This document shows, one piece after another, positions 15,125-21,898 of a stretch of DNA of 24,455 nucleotides. This stretch comes from Candidatus Bathyarchaeota archaeon. GTDB taxonomy: Archaea > Thermoproteota > Bathyarchaeia > Bathyarchaeales > Bathyarchaeaceae. The notes below the pieces were generated by a model. The model was not told the origin of the DNA and did no database searches. It saw only the letters and a program-made list of their open reading frames with translations. A program made the position numbers and the translations under genes. The stretch covers positions 849,869 through 874,323 of the forward strand of contig CP070826.1 of NCBI GenBank assembly GCA_020344435.1. The letters run 5' to 3'. The stretch's first letter is position 1, and the number at the start of each line of letters is the position of its first letter.

Positions 15125-15535
15125 TTGAGTGAACTTATGGAAACAGAAGACGAACTTGAGAGAATTAGACAGAAGAAGCTAAGGCAAATGATTGAAAGAG
15201 CCGCGAAGACTTCGGACAAACCTGTTGAGGTGAATGATGCAACTCTTGAAGAAACAATTCAGGATAATCCCCTAGTGGTAATTGACTGCTGGGCGCCCTG
15301 GTGTGGCCCATGCCAAATAGTTGCACCAGTAATAGAGGAGCTTGCGCGTGATTATGCGGGTAAAATCTTGTTTGGGAAACTGAACGTGGATGAGAATCAG
15401 GGAGTCGCCACGCGATATCAAATAATGGGCATCCCAACACTCCTCATTTTCAAGAATGAGAAACTTGTTGATAGAATCGTCGGTGCAATGCCTCGCCCTG
15501 TGTTGGAGGAGAAAATGGCAAGGTATCTCGAATAG
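15125..15535 (+). CDS. trxA: Thioredoxin with charged helical N-terminal extension
   Basis: The 136-residue protein has the thioredoxin active site WCGPC at residues 59-63, the cis-Pro segment IMGIPTLLIF, and the conserved VIDCWAPW and LNVDENQGVA strands. It is a cytoplasmic dithiol-disulfide reductant. Residues 1-30 (DELERIRQKKLRQMIERA) are an added amphipathic helix. The extension resembles, probably by chance, the start of PDCD5-family proteins. I kept the TTG at 15125 because AGGTGA precedes it by 3 bases; ATG at 15137 is the alternative. No thioredoxin reductase is nearby. Confidence 0.93.
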   Translation: MSELMETEDELERIRQKKLRQMIERAAKTSDKPVEVNDATLEETIQDNPLVVIDCWAPWCGPCQIVAPVIEELARDYAGKILFGKLNVDENQGVATRYQIMGIPTLLIFKNEKLVDRIVGAMPRPVLEEKMARYLE

Positions 15536-15599
15536 ACAAGTAGATATAACGCCCGCGCGCGCGAAATATTGAGACATTCGAAATGTCAAGCTGGATGAT

Positions 15600-16004
15600 T
15601 CAAGAAACTATGGACAGTTTGACCGACTTGACACCTCTCTTCGTTTTTAGCCTTCTGACGAGATCTATAATCTCTTCAGCCTTGCCCTTCACCGCTATAG
15701 TTTCAAGGCAGTTTCGCTCGCTCAAATGGATGTGCATTGATGAGTAAATCACGTTGGAATGTTCATGTTGAGCATCTATTAGAGACGCATCCAAACCCTT
15801 TGCCTCATGGTCATAGAGCATCACAAGGACACCGACTCTTGTTCCCTTCTGTTCCTGAATCCACCTATATTCATTCACAAGGACCCTGACCGAGTCCTGA
15901 ATTGCCTTCGACCTGCTCTCATAACCCATATCTTGGAGTAGCTTATCGAGTTCTTTCAGTAGATCAGGAGGAAAAGTGACGCCGACACGGATGATTTTGC
16001 TCAT
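15600..16004 (-). CDS. nikR: Nickel-responsive transcriptional regulator NikR
   Basis: The 134-residue protein has an N-terminal ribbon-helix-helix DNA-binding domain (IIRVGVTFPPDLLKELDKLL...SRSKAIQDSVR) and a C-terminal ACT-like metal-sensing domain. The high-affinity Ni ligands of E. coli NikR (His76, His87, His89, Cys95) correspond to His80, His91, His93 and Cys99, all with a constant offset of four. NikR represses or activates nickel-related genes. It is divergent from a four-gene ABC importer with a CooC-like gene behind it, which makes these its likely targets. A 14-bp dyad in its own promoter suggests autoregulation. Confidence 0.93.
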   Translation of the reverse strand: MSKIIRVGVTFPPDLLKELDKLLQDMGYESRSKAIQDSVRVLVNEYRWIQEQKGTRVGVLVMLYDHEAKGLDASLIDAQHEHSNVIYSSMHIHLSERNCLETIAVKGKAEEIIDLVRRLKTKRGVKSVKLSIVS

Positions 16005-16028
16005 GTTTTCTCCCGTTTAGGTTGTTTG

Positions 16029-16042
16029 TTATGTTGTCATAA
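16029..16042. promoter_or_regulatory. TTATG-N4-CATAA dyad overlapping the nikR promoter
   Basis: The 14-base sequence TTATGTTGTCATAA has perfect 5-bp arms and lies 25-38 bases upstream of the nikR ATG. On the minus strand it overlaps CTTTATGA, the most TATA-like element. A repressor bound here would block TBP, so it is a candidate NikR operator. The spacing is shorter than in E. coli NikR sites, so this is inference only. Confidence 0.4.
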
Positions 16043-16267
16043 AGCTTTTTTTGAAGTGGGACAGTATGAAGCTCACTCACAGTCTTCAGAAAGACGTGCA
16101 GCAACAACCTAACATATATGCATATTTGGAGCCTCAAAGATTCTAAGAGAGTGCCGGATCAGAGGCAAAAGTTGGTCTAGAGTGCCTAGTCTTGCTGCCA
16201 TGTGCGGGGTTGAGCATTGCAGATGTGGGATCTTGCCGATCTCATACTTCAACAAAAGTTATATTGA

Positions 16268-16281
16268 CTATATGAACATAG
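16268..16281. promoter_or_regulatory. CTAT-N6-ATAG dyad in the ABC importer promoter
   Basis: CTATATGAACATAG lies between a TATA-like AGTTATATTG (about 16257-16266) and the start codon at 16302. It has the same 14-base length and YTAT-N6-ATAR form as the dyad in front of nikR, and shares a CATA half. One protein, plausibly NikR, could bind both. Confidence 0.35.
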
Positions 16282-16301
16282 AAGACCGCTGGTGAATCGG
16301 A

Positions 16302-17168
16302 TTGGTGGAAAAAGCTACTGTTGTTGGTGGAGTTCTTGTTGCTCTGGTCGTTGGCGTCGTTGCTGGATACTTCGTTGGGGATTATCTTGGATACGAGAGA
16401 GGAAGAGAGATTGGCGTCACTTGGAATAACATTGTAGAGAGGGGAACGATTACGGTTGCAAGCTCTCCTGACTGGCCTCCCTTCGAATATTTGGACCCAG
16501 TGACAGAGGAGTTCGTGGGTTTTGAGGTTGACATAATGGAGGAAGCCATGAGCCGCCTGAGTCAGGAAGAAGGTGTGACCATAGCTGTGGAGTGGGTGTC
16601 AACCCCTTTTGGAGCCATCAAAGAAGCCATTGTGGCTAAGACAGCAGATTTGGGAGTAAGCGGGTTCAGCATCACTCCGGATAGATTGATGGAAGTACAG
16701 TTCACTTGTCCACACTCTATCACAGATGCTCAGATATTGACGTTGAATACAACAGTCACAGCCACAGGAATTCCAGCTGAAGGATTGGAGAGCGTTGCAG
16801 AGCTGACGGATTATGGCTTAAGCTGTGGAGTAGAGGGAGGGACAACACAAGAAGAAGAACTGATTGCAGCGGGAGTGGATACAATACCTTTTGTGGATTA
16901 TTGGGCAGCGATGGATGATATGGTGGCAGGAGGAGTGGACACCGTCTACGCTGAGACACCTGTATCATATTTCTGGATAGAAGATTATGGTGCGCAAGAC
17001 CCCCCCATCGGAATGCAGATAATCTTCTCAAGACCATATTGGCCAGTAGGATTCATGGCTCACAAGGGTTCTGATGAACTTGTCGAGAAAATAAGTGGTG
17101 TGATCGCAGAACTCCATTCCGAAGGCTGGATAGACGAAAAAGTAACAGAATACGGAATGAGATACTAG
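16302..17168 (+). CDS. ABC importer substrate-binding protein, polar amino acid family, membrane-anchored
   Basis: The 288-residue protein has an N-terminal hydrophobic segment (residues 6-30, AGYFVGDYLG after it) and no lipobox Cys, so it is probably tethered to the outside of the membrane. The rest is a type II periplasmic-binding fold of the HisJ/GlnH class: GTITVASSPDWPPFEYLDP...FVGFEVDIMEEAM, KEAIVAKTADLGVSGFSITPDR, and CGVEGGTTQEEE. Family members bind amino acids such as Gln, His or Arg. Because NikR and a CooC-like gene flank the cluster, a chelated-nickel ligand is possible. The start is TTG (or the next codon, GTG), with GGTGA 6 bases upstream. Confidence 0.88.
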   Translation: MVEKATVVGGVLVALVVGVVAGYFVGDYLGYERGREIGVTWNNIVERGTITVASSPDWPPFEYLDPVTEEFVGFEVDIMEEAMSRLSQEEGVTIAVEWVSTPFGAIKEAIVAKTADLGVSGFSITPDRLMEVQFTCPHSITDAQILTLNTTVTATGIPAEGLESVAELTDYGLSCGVEGGTTQEEELIAAGVDTIPFVDYWAAMDDMVAGGVDTVYAETPVSYFWIEDYGAQDPPIGMQIIFSRPYWPVGFMAHKGSDELVEKISGVIAELHSEGWIDEKVTEYGMRY

Positions 17169-17293
17169 TAGACACCCCTCAAGCAAGGAAAAGATACAAA
17201 CAGTACAACCTCCCCCTTTTTGTGCGATTTGAGGGTTTCAGGTAGGGCAGAGTTCGTCGTCACAAGGTAGAATTACATAACGCGTGAATAGAC
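17169..17293 (+). other. Spacer with long-range inverted repeat between binding-protein and permease genes
   Basis: CCCTCAA (17176-17182) and TTGAGGG (17229-17235) are exact complements with a 46-base loop that includes CCCCC followed by TTTTT (17212-17221). It may slow transcription or protect the binding-protein mRNA end, which would let that protein be made in excess over the permeases. The arms are short and the loop is long, so the evidence is weak. Confidence 0.3.
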
Positions 17294-17965
17294 TTGAATG
17301 CTCTTGAGCAGCTAATCTTCCTATTAGAGGGAGTACAGATAACGCTTTCAGTCTCAGTTTTCGCGTTCCTCTTGGGAATTGCAACAGGTATCCCAATGAT
17401 GTTGCTTCGGGCCTTTGGAGGAAAGCTTTGGGAGTTGATAGTTGAGGGATATGAAAAGGTACTTAGAGGAGTGCCAATTGTAATCTTAATGCTCCTCTTC
17501 TATTTCGGGATAGGAGTCCGTGTCCCCTTTCTCAGAGACCCATTCGTTTCAGCAGCTCTAGCCTTGGGGATAAGGAGTGGTGCCTATCAATCTCAGATAT
17601 TCAAGGGAGCGATGAGGGGAGTGGGGGAGGATCAGATGACAGCTGCTAGAGCCCTAGGGATGTCAAAGCTCAAAGCCTTCCGACATGTGGTGTTGCCTCA
17701 AATGTTCATCATAGCCTCGGCAGGGTTAGGTAGCGAGTATGCACTTATAGTGAAGGACTCGGCATATGCGTTTTTTCTCGGCGGCGGATTACTAGATGTA
17801 ATAACGCGTGCGGACATACTAAGAGCCTATGCCCTGACCGAGCATTGGGAATACCCCTACTTCGCTTACATTCCCACAGCCCTCATTTACATCGCGCTTA
17901 CCTTCCCTTTGGCAACATACCTTGATCGGTGGGGAAGCAGAAGGAAGAAGAAGCTGGGTATATAG
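17294..17965 (+). CDS. ABC importer permease 1, HisM/GlnP family
   Basis: The 223-residue inner-membrane protein has about five hydrophobic segments and the EAA loop GVGEDQMTAARALGMSKLKA...VVLPQ, which contacts the ATPase. The His/Glu/Gln/Arg/opine family start (FLLEGVQITLSVSVFAFLLG) is clear. Its EAA loop is almost identical to that of the second permease (18723-19385), so the two probably form a heterodimer. The start is TTG with no clear ribosome-binding site. The ATPase gene follows immediately. Confidence 0.88.
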   Translation: MNALEQLIFLLEGVQITLSVSVFAFLLGIATGIPMMLLRAFGGKLWELIVEGYEKVLRGVPIVILMLLFYFGIGVRVPFLRDPFVSAALALGIRSGAYQSQIFKGAMRGVGEDQMTAARALGMSKLKAFRHVVLPQMFIIASAGLGSEYALIVKDSAYAFFLGGGLLDVITRADILRAYALTEHWEYPYFAYIPTALIYIALTFPLATYLDRWGSRRKKKLGI

Positions 17966-18730
17966 GTGAAGGAAATGCCCGATGTTGTGGCTGAGGCTGA
18001 GAATGTATGGATGGAGTACAAGGATATTATAGCGTTGAGAGATGTTTCCCTTCAAGTGGGAGAGGGAAAAATAAAGGTCTTGTTCGGTCCTAGCGGCTCC
18101 GGAAAGAGTACTCTCCTCAGATGTCTGGCCATGTTGACCAAACCAACTAGAGGAAAGGTCTTTCTGAGGGGGGAGGAACTGACCAGTCCTGAAGCAGACA
18201 TCGACAAAGCAAGGGCGAAAATAGGGTTTGTGTTTCAGAATATCTTGTTGTTCCACCATTTACGTGCCTTGGGAAACGTGACTCTTGGACTCAGAAGAGT
18301 TTTAGGTCTGCCCAAGCAGGAAGCTAGGGAGAAGGCTATGAAAGCCTTGAGAGAAGTAAGGATGGAGAGATGGGTTGACCACTATCCAGCTGAACTATCT
18401 GGAGGGCAGCAGCAGAGAGTTGGGATAGCTAGAGCCCTTGCTATGGAACCTGAGATTATATTGTTTGATGAACCGACGTCATCCCTTGATCCGGAGTTGA
18501 AGGGAGAAGTCCTGGATGCAATGAAAGACCTAGCAAAAAAGGGAAGGACCATGCTGATAGCTACTCACGAGATGCACTTCGCCCGTGAAGCAGCTGACGA
18601 AATGATATTCCAAGATGAGGGAAGAATAATCGAGCGAGGTACTCCCAAGCATTTTTTCACAAATCCTTCAACCGACAGAGCAAGAAGATTCCTAGCCAGA
18701 CTCGTAAGAGAAGGCCAATCGAATGTATGA
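17966..18730 (+). CDS. ABC importer ATPase, GlnQ/HisP family
   Basis: The 254-residue nucleotide-binding subunit has Walker A GPSGSGKST (41-49), Q-loop VFQN (89-92), signature LSGGQ (144-148), Walker B IILFDE (164-169), D-loop SSLD and switch His in ATHEM. It drives the transport through the two permeases. GTG directly follows the TAG of permease 1, and its end overlaps the start of permease 2 by 8 bases, so the three genes are one operon. The closest functional classes are Gln/His/polar amino acid importers. Confidence 0.92.
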   Translation: MKEMPDVVAEAENVWMEYKDIIALRDVSLQVGEGKIKVLFGPSGSGKSTLLRCLAMLTKPTRGKVFLRGEELTSPEADIDKARAKIGFVFQNILLFHHLRALGNVTLGLRRVLGLPKQEAREKAMKALREVRMERWVDHYPAELSGGQQQRVGIARALAMEPEIILFDEPTSSLDPELKGEVLDAMKDLAKKGRTMLIATHEMHFAREAADEMIFQDEGRIIERGTPKHFFTNPSTDRARRFLARLVREGQSNV

Positions 18731-19385
18731 ATTCATACCGAAATACCTGCCTTTCTTCCTCAAGGGTCTGCAACACTCATTCATACTAGCTCTCGTGCCA
18801 TTGGCCCTGGGTTTTCTAGTAGGGCTTCTCGCCGCATTAGCAGATGTATATAGAGGAAGAACCGCCTCAACATTAATCAGTATATACGTCGAATTCTTCC
18901 GAGGAAGCCCACTCATAGTACAGGCCATTCTATTCTACTGGTTCATACCTCAAGATCTTCTCGGTATGCGGATAGACCGACTTATGGCAGCATTGCTGGT
19001 TTTCACACTAAACAGTGGGGCGTACCAAAAGGGCTACATAAAAGGGGCGATAGAGGCAGTCCATGAAGACCAGATGACGGCCGCTAGGGCTCTGGGAATG
19101 TCCAAGCTAAAAGCCATCAGGCATGTGGTACTGCCTCAAGCGCTGAGAATAGTGATACCAGGCTGGACTAACGAGTATGCATCTATGTCCAAGAGTACAT
19201 CGGCTGCACTCGCTATCGGAATCCCAGAACTCGCTAACATTTCCATGTCTGTGGCATCATGGACATTCAGATCCTTCGAAACATACACGTTTACAGCCTT
19301 GCTCTATTTCATCTGGATCTTCTTCTCTGTAAAAGTGCTCGAGATGGTGTATGAAAGGGTCAAGATACCAGGATTCGAAGCTTGA
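18723..19385 (+). CDS. ABC importer permease 2, HisM/GlnP family
   Basis: The 220-residue membrane protein is a paralogue of permease 1, sharing the EAA loop EDQMTAARALGMSKLKA and the following RHVVLPQ. It has the family patterns FFRGSPLIVQAILFYW and LNSGAYQKGYIKGAI. The two permeases probably arose by duplication and work as a heterodimer with two copies of the ATPase. The ATG lies inside the end of the ATPase gene. The last gene of the transporter operon ends here; the CooC-like gene starts 143 bases later with its own promoter-like region. Confidence 0.88.
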   Translation: MYEFIPKYLPFFLKGLQHSFILALVPLALGFLVGLLAALADVYRGRTASTLISIYVEFFRGSPLIVQAILFYWFIPQDLLGMRIDRLMAALLVFTLNSGAYQKGYIKGAIEAVHEDQMTAARALGMSKLKAIRHVVLPQALRIVIPGWTNEYASMSKSTSAALAIGIPELANISMSVASWTFRSFETYTFTALLYFIWIFFSVKVLEMVYERVKIPGFEA

Positions 19386-19528
19386 TAGAAGTGAATCATG
19401 GTAGAAGAGAGTATCCCTCAGTTCAGAAGGACTTAGGATTCATAGCTTCTTAGAGGGTCTTGGGCTCGCACACGCGCGCGAAAACGTAAATAGTCCCTAA
19501 GAGACTTAACCAAAACGGTGAGAATCGA

Positions 19529-20311
19529 GTGAAGGTAGCAGTTGCAGGCAAGGGTGGAGTCGGCAAAACTTTAGTGGCTGGTGTCCTGGCTGAGTTCCTA
19601 GTTAGAAAGGGATTCAAGGTTCTAGCCATCGACGCCGACCCAGCTCCAAACCTAGCCTTAACATTAGGCATTAAACTCGATGAGGCAGACAGAATTGTTC
19701 CTATATCAGAAGAGAAGGAGCTGATACAATCAAAGACCGAGACTGGTTTCGCAGGGGTCTATCGTCTCTCCTTCTCCGTCGATGACGTCATCGAAAAATT
19801 CAGTGTGAAGTCGCCTTATGGCGTGAACCTGCTTGTCATGGGCACTGTCAAGTCGGTCGATCAAGGATGTACATGCCCTGCAAACGCTGTGATCAGAGCA
19901 CTTCTTCGGCACCTCATGGTTGCGCGAGATGAAGCTGTTGTTATGGACACAGAGGCGGGAGTAGAGCACATGGGCAGAGGAACAGCAAGACATGTTGACA
20001 CGATGCTGATAGTGGCTAATCCAGGAGTGAAATCTTTGGAAACGGCCAGAAGGATATGTGGATTAGCGGAGGAGGCAGGTATAAGGAAGACCTTCTTGGT
20101 CGGAAACAAAGTCGCGAACACAAGAGGAGAGCAGGCAATAAGGGAGTTTGCGGCTCGTAATGGAATTCCCCTGTTTGCGTTAATACCCTACGACAATGTA
20201 TTGCTGAAAGCAGATATGTCCGGTGAGACACCCCTCAAGTACTCTGATTCAAAAAGTCTAGCGACCATCCATGAGCTGGGAGAAGAACTTCTCAAAGGCT
20301 TGGATCAATAG
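19529..20311 (+). CDS. cooC: CooC-like nickel-insertion ATPase (MinD/ParA superfamily)
   Basis: The 260-residue protein has the deviant Walker A KGGVGKT (8-14), DADPAPNLALTLG (35-47), a CTC pair (Cys114, Cys116) and VMDTEAGVEHMGRG. CooC proteins use the CxC pair to dimerise and bind Ni(II) and help load nickel into the C-cluster of CO dehydrogenase. All these features are in place, so it is likely a CODH/ACS maturation factor, though no CODH gene is in the window. GTG starts 7 bases after GGTGA. A stretch CGCGCGCG followed by GTAAATAG lies 37-56 bases upstream. It sits downstream of nikR and an importer, which suggests a nickel-handling block. Confidence 0.87.
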   Translation: MKVAVAGKGGVGKTLVAGVLAEFLVRKGFKVLAIDADPAPNLALTLGIKLDEADRIVPISEEKELIQSKTETGFAGVYRLSFSVDDVIEKFSVKSPYGVNLLVMGTVKSVDQGCTCPANAVIRALLRHLMVARDEAVVMDTEAGVEHMGRGTARHVDTMLIVANPGVKSLETARRICGLAEEAGIRKTFLVGNKVANTRGEQAIREFAARNGIPLFALIPYDNVLLKADMSGETPLKYSDSKSLATIHELGEELLKGLDQ

Positions 20312-20368
20312 TGGTTCTTAAATAATTCCAGTGTGTAAGGATTGCTGATCTAAGGGAGATACAGATCC

Positions 20369-20518
20369 ATGGAACCATCAGAGAAGAGAGTTATCGGTTC
20401 TCTCATGTTCTTGTCAGGAATAACCTTCCTCGTCGCGGGCTTGCATACGGGTCAACTGAATTTCATAATGGACATAATGAAGGAAATATTCGAGACAGCC
20501 GTTGCTGGGGCTGTCTGA
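20369..20518 (+). CDS. Small membrane protein, 49 residues, unknown function
   Basis: ATG at 20369 to TGA at 20518 encodes a 49-residue protein. GGGAG lies 10 bases upstream. Residues 8-24 (VIGSLMFLSGITFLVAGL region) form one hydrophobic membrane segment after a charged MEPSEKR start. The second half (GQLNFIMDIMKEIFETAVA) is amphipathic. It lies 57 bases after the CooC-like gene on the same strand and could be co-transcribed with it. I do not recognise a family; the start site, composition and ribosome-binding site support a real small gene. Confidence 0.6.
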   Translation: MEPSEKRVIGSLMFLSGITFLVAGLHTGQLNFIMDIMKEIFETAVAGAV

Positions 20519-20646
20519 ACCAGAGTCATATGAGCCTTTCTGACTGCATACATGTCCTGAAATGGGGGAAGACAGCCGCTTCATGCGCGCGTATAAGATG
20601 TCTGTTCCAGTTCAAGCTGTTCTCTCACTGTAGAGTAGATGGTTCT

Positions 20647-21075
20647 CTATTGTGTGCGCTTGGTTTTCAGGAGTTCCTCAAGCAGACCGATTATCTTTGG
20701 ATTAGCCCTCACAATATCCATGGATGTAACGATTCCGACAAGCCGTTCATTCTCTACAACTGGGAGTTTCTTGATCTTTCTCCCCGCCATCAGCCTGGCA
20801 GCCCTCTCAACGTCCGCATTCCCGCTGACGGTAACCAGCTGAGTAGACATTATTTCCTTGGCCTTAGCCACATCCAAGTCAAAGAATGGGTCCACCAATT
20901 CTCGCATGATATCTCGCTCAGTTATGATTCCGACAGGTCTATCCTCCTCAACAACCATTATGGAACCTATTCCGAACTTGTTCATCTTCTCAACCACGTC
21001 CCTAACAGTAGAAAACGGTCTAACCGTCTTCACATTTGCGGACATGACATCTCTCACTAAGAGAATCCCAGACAT
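20647..21075 (-). CDS. Tandem CBS-domain protein
   Basis: The 142-residue protein consists of two CBS domains: VRDVMSANVKTVRPFSTV...GIITERDIMREL (about 8-60) and AKEIMSTQLVTVSGNADV...GIVTSMDIVRA (about 72-126). CBS pairs usually bind adenine nucleotides (AMP, ATP or SAM) and control partner proteins; stand-alone forms are common in archaea and the partner here is unknown. GAGG lies about 7 bases before the ATG. A GATTTAATAATG promoter element is at 21113-21124, with CGCGCG just beyond it. Confidence 0.9.
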   Translation of the reverse strand: MSGILLVRDVMSANVKTVRPFSTVRDVVEKMNKFGIGSIMVVEEDRPVGIITERDIMRELVDPFFDLDVAKAKEIMSTQLVTVSGNADVERAARLMAGRKIKKLPVVENERLVGIVTSMDIVRANPKIIGLLEELLKTKRTQ

Positions 21076-21196
21076 CGCGGTATCCTCAATCCTGCAATTC
21101 TCAAGTACCTGTCATTATTAAATCCTTGGCGCGCGACAACTTCTACGTGACCTTTACACTATCTTGGCCCTATGTTCTTGCTTGTCGTACGCAGAG

Positions 21197-21766
21197 TTAG
21201 TCAGCCTGTGCCTTCTCATGCATCTTCTCCAACGTCCACCTGATGGTTGATTTGAGCTCCCTAGACCTCTCTGGCACCACATTTTTTATGGTGATCTCTT
21301 GAATCTCATCTCCATCACGGGCGATGTCGTAGGAGAGTATCTTGTCAGGAGTAATCTCGCCTCTTTCAACAGCTTCTCGATCCTTCTCCTGCATCTTCGT
21401 CAGAACTCTCTCTACCAAGAAGGACATGAAGGGGGGGGTGTTGATGTCAAGGCTCTTATCATCAGAGAGTACGACCCGCAGCATATTCTCTGCAATGAAT
21501 AAATTGGCGAGGAGATCGCCGCCCACAGTTTTCAACGGGACAACCCTCGAATCCCCAGCGCGTATCGGAGGCTTCTCCATGGTGGTTGGGGGAGGCTTCA
21601 ACATCTTCGCCTTCCTGAAACCCTTCTCCAGCAGAGATTTGTCGACATACTCCAGTAGAACCTGCAGTCCTTCCAACTCGGTCTCCGCCTCTTTCACGCG
21701 CTTTTCCAGCAAAGCTTTGAGCTCGGCGAGTCGCCTTACCTTTTCACTTTCCTCTTCTCCAGCCAT
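21197..21766 (-). CDS. Uncharacterised archaeal protein with N-terminal coiled coil
   Basis: The 189-residue protein starts with a heptad-like charged helix (residues 5-50, EKVRRLAELKALLEKRVKEA...), then a Pro-rich linker (KPPPTTMEKPPIRAGDS), then a compact alpha/beta region with VVPLKTVGGDLLANLFIAE, NTPPFMSFLVERVL and EIQEITIKNV, and a final helix STIRWTLEKM. It resembles conserved uncharacterised proteins of TACK archaea as far as I can recall. No catalytic motif or membrane segment is visible. It lies between the CBS protein and the nucleotidylyltransferase gene, with GGAAAGGG before the ATG. Function unknown. Confidence 0.75.
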   Translation of the reverse strand: MAGEEESEKVRRLAELKALLEKRVKEAETELEGLQVLLEYVDKSLLEKGFRKAKMLKPPPTTMEKPPIRAGDSRVVPLKTVGGDLLANLFIAENMLRVVLSDDKSLDINTPPFMSFLVERVLTKMQEKDREAVERGEITPDKILSYDIARDGDEIQEITIKNVVPERSRELKSTIRWTLEKMHEKAQAD

Positions 21767-21898
21767 CCCTTTCCAAAACCCCTCTTTGATACTGATGATT
21801 TCACGTGCTTATCAAATCTTTCTGCAAGCTAATCTGGTGATAGACCCCGCTATATCAGCTAAGATGTAGGACTTCAACCTTCTGGTTTCGGGTAAATC

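Larger units (their letters stand above)
16005..16301. other. Divergent nikR / ABC importer control region
   Basis: This 297-base region holds the two promoters. It contains one dyad near each gene (see separate entries), an ATATGCATAT palindrome near 16116-16125, and a 31-codon frame (16200-16295) whose stop overlaps the ribosome-binding site of the importer's first gene. No other gene is visible. Confidence 0.6.

Noticed and set aside
15125..15220. Fusion of a PDCD5-like domain to thioredoxin
   Set aside because: Only a short charged helix (DELERIRQKKL) resembles PDCD5; the rest of that fold is absent, so it is probably coincidence.
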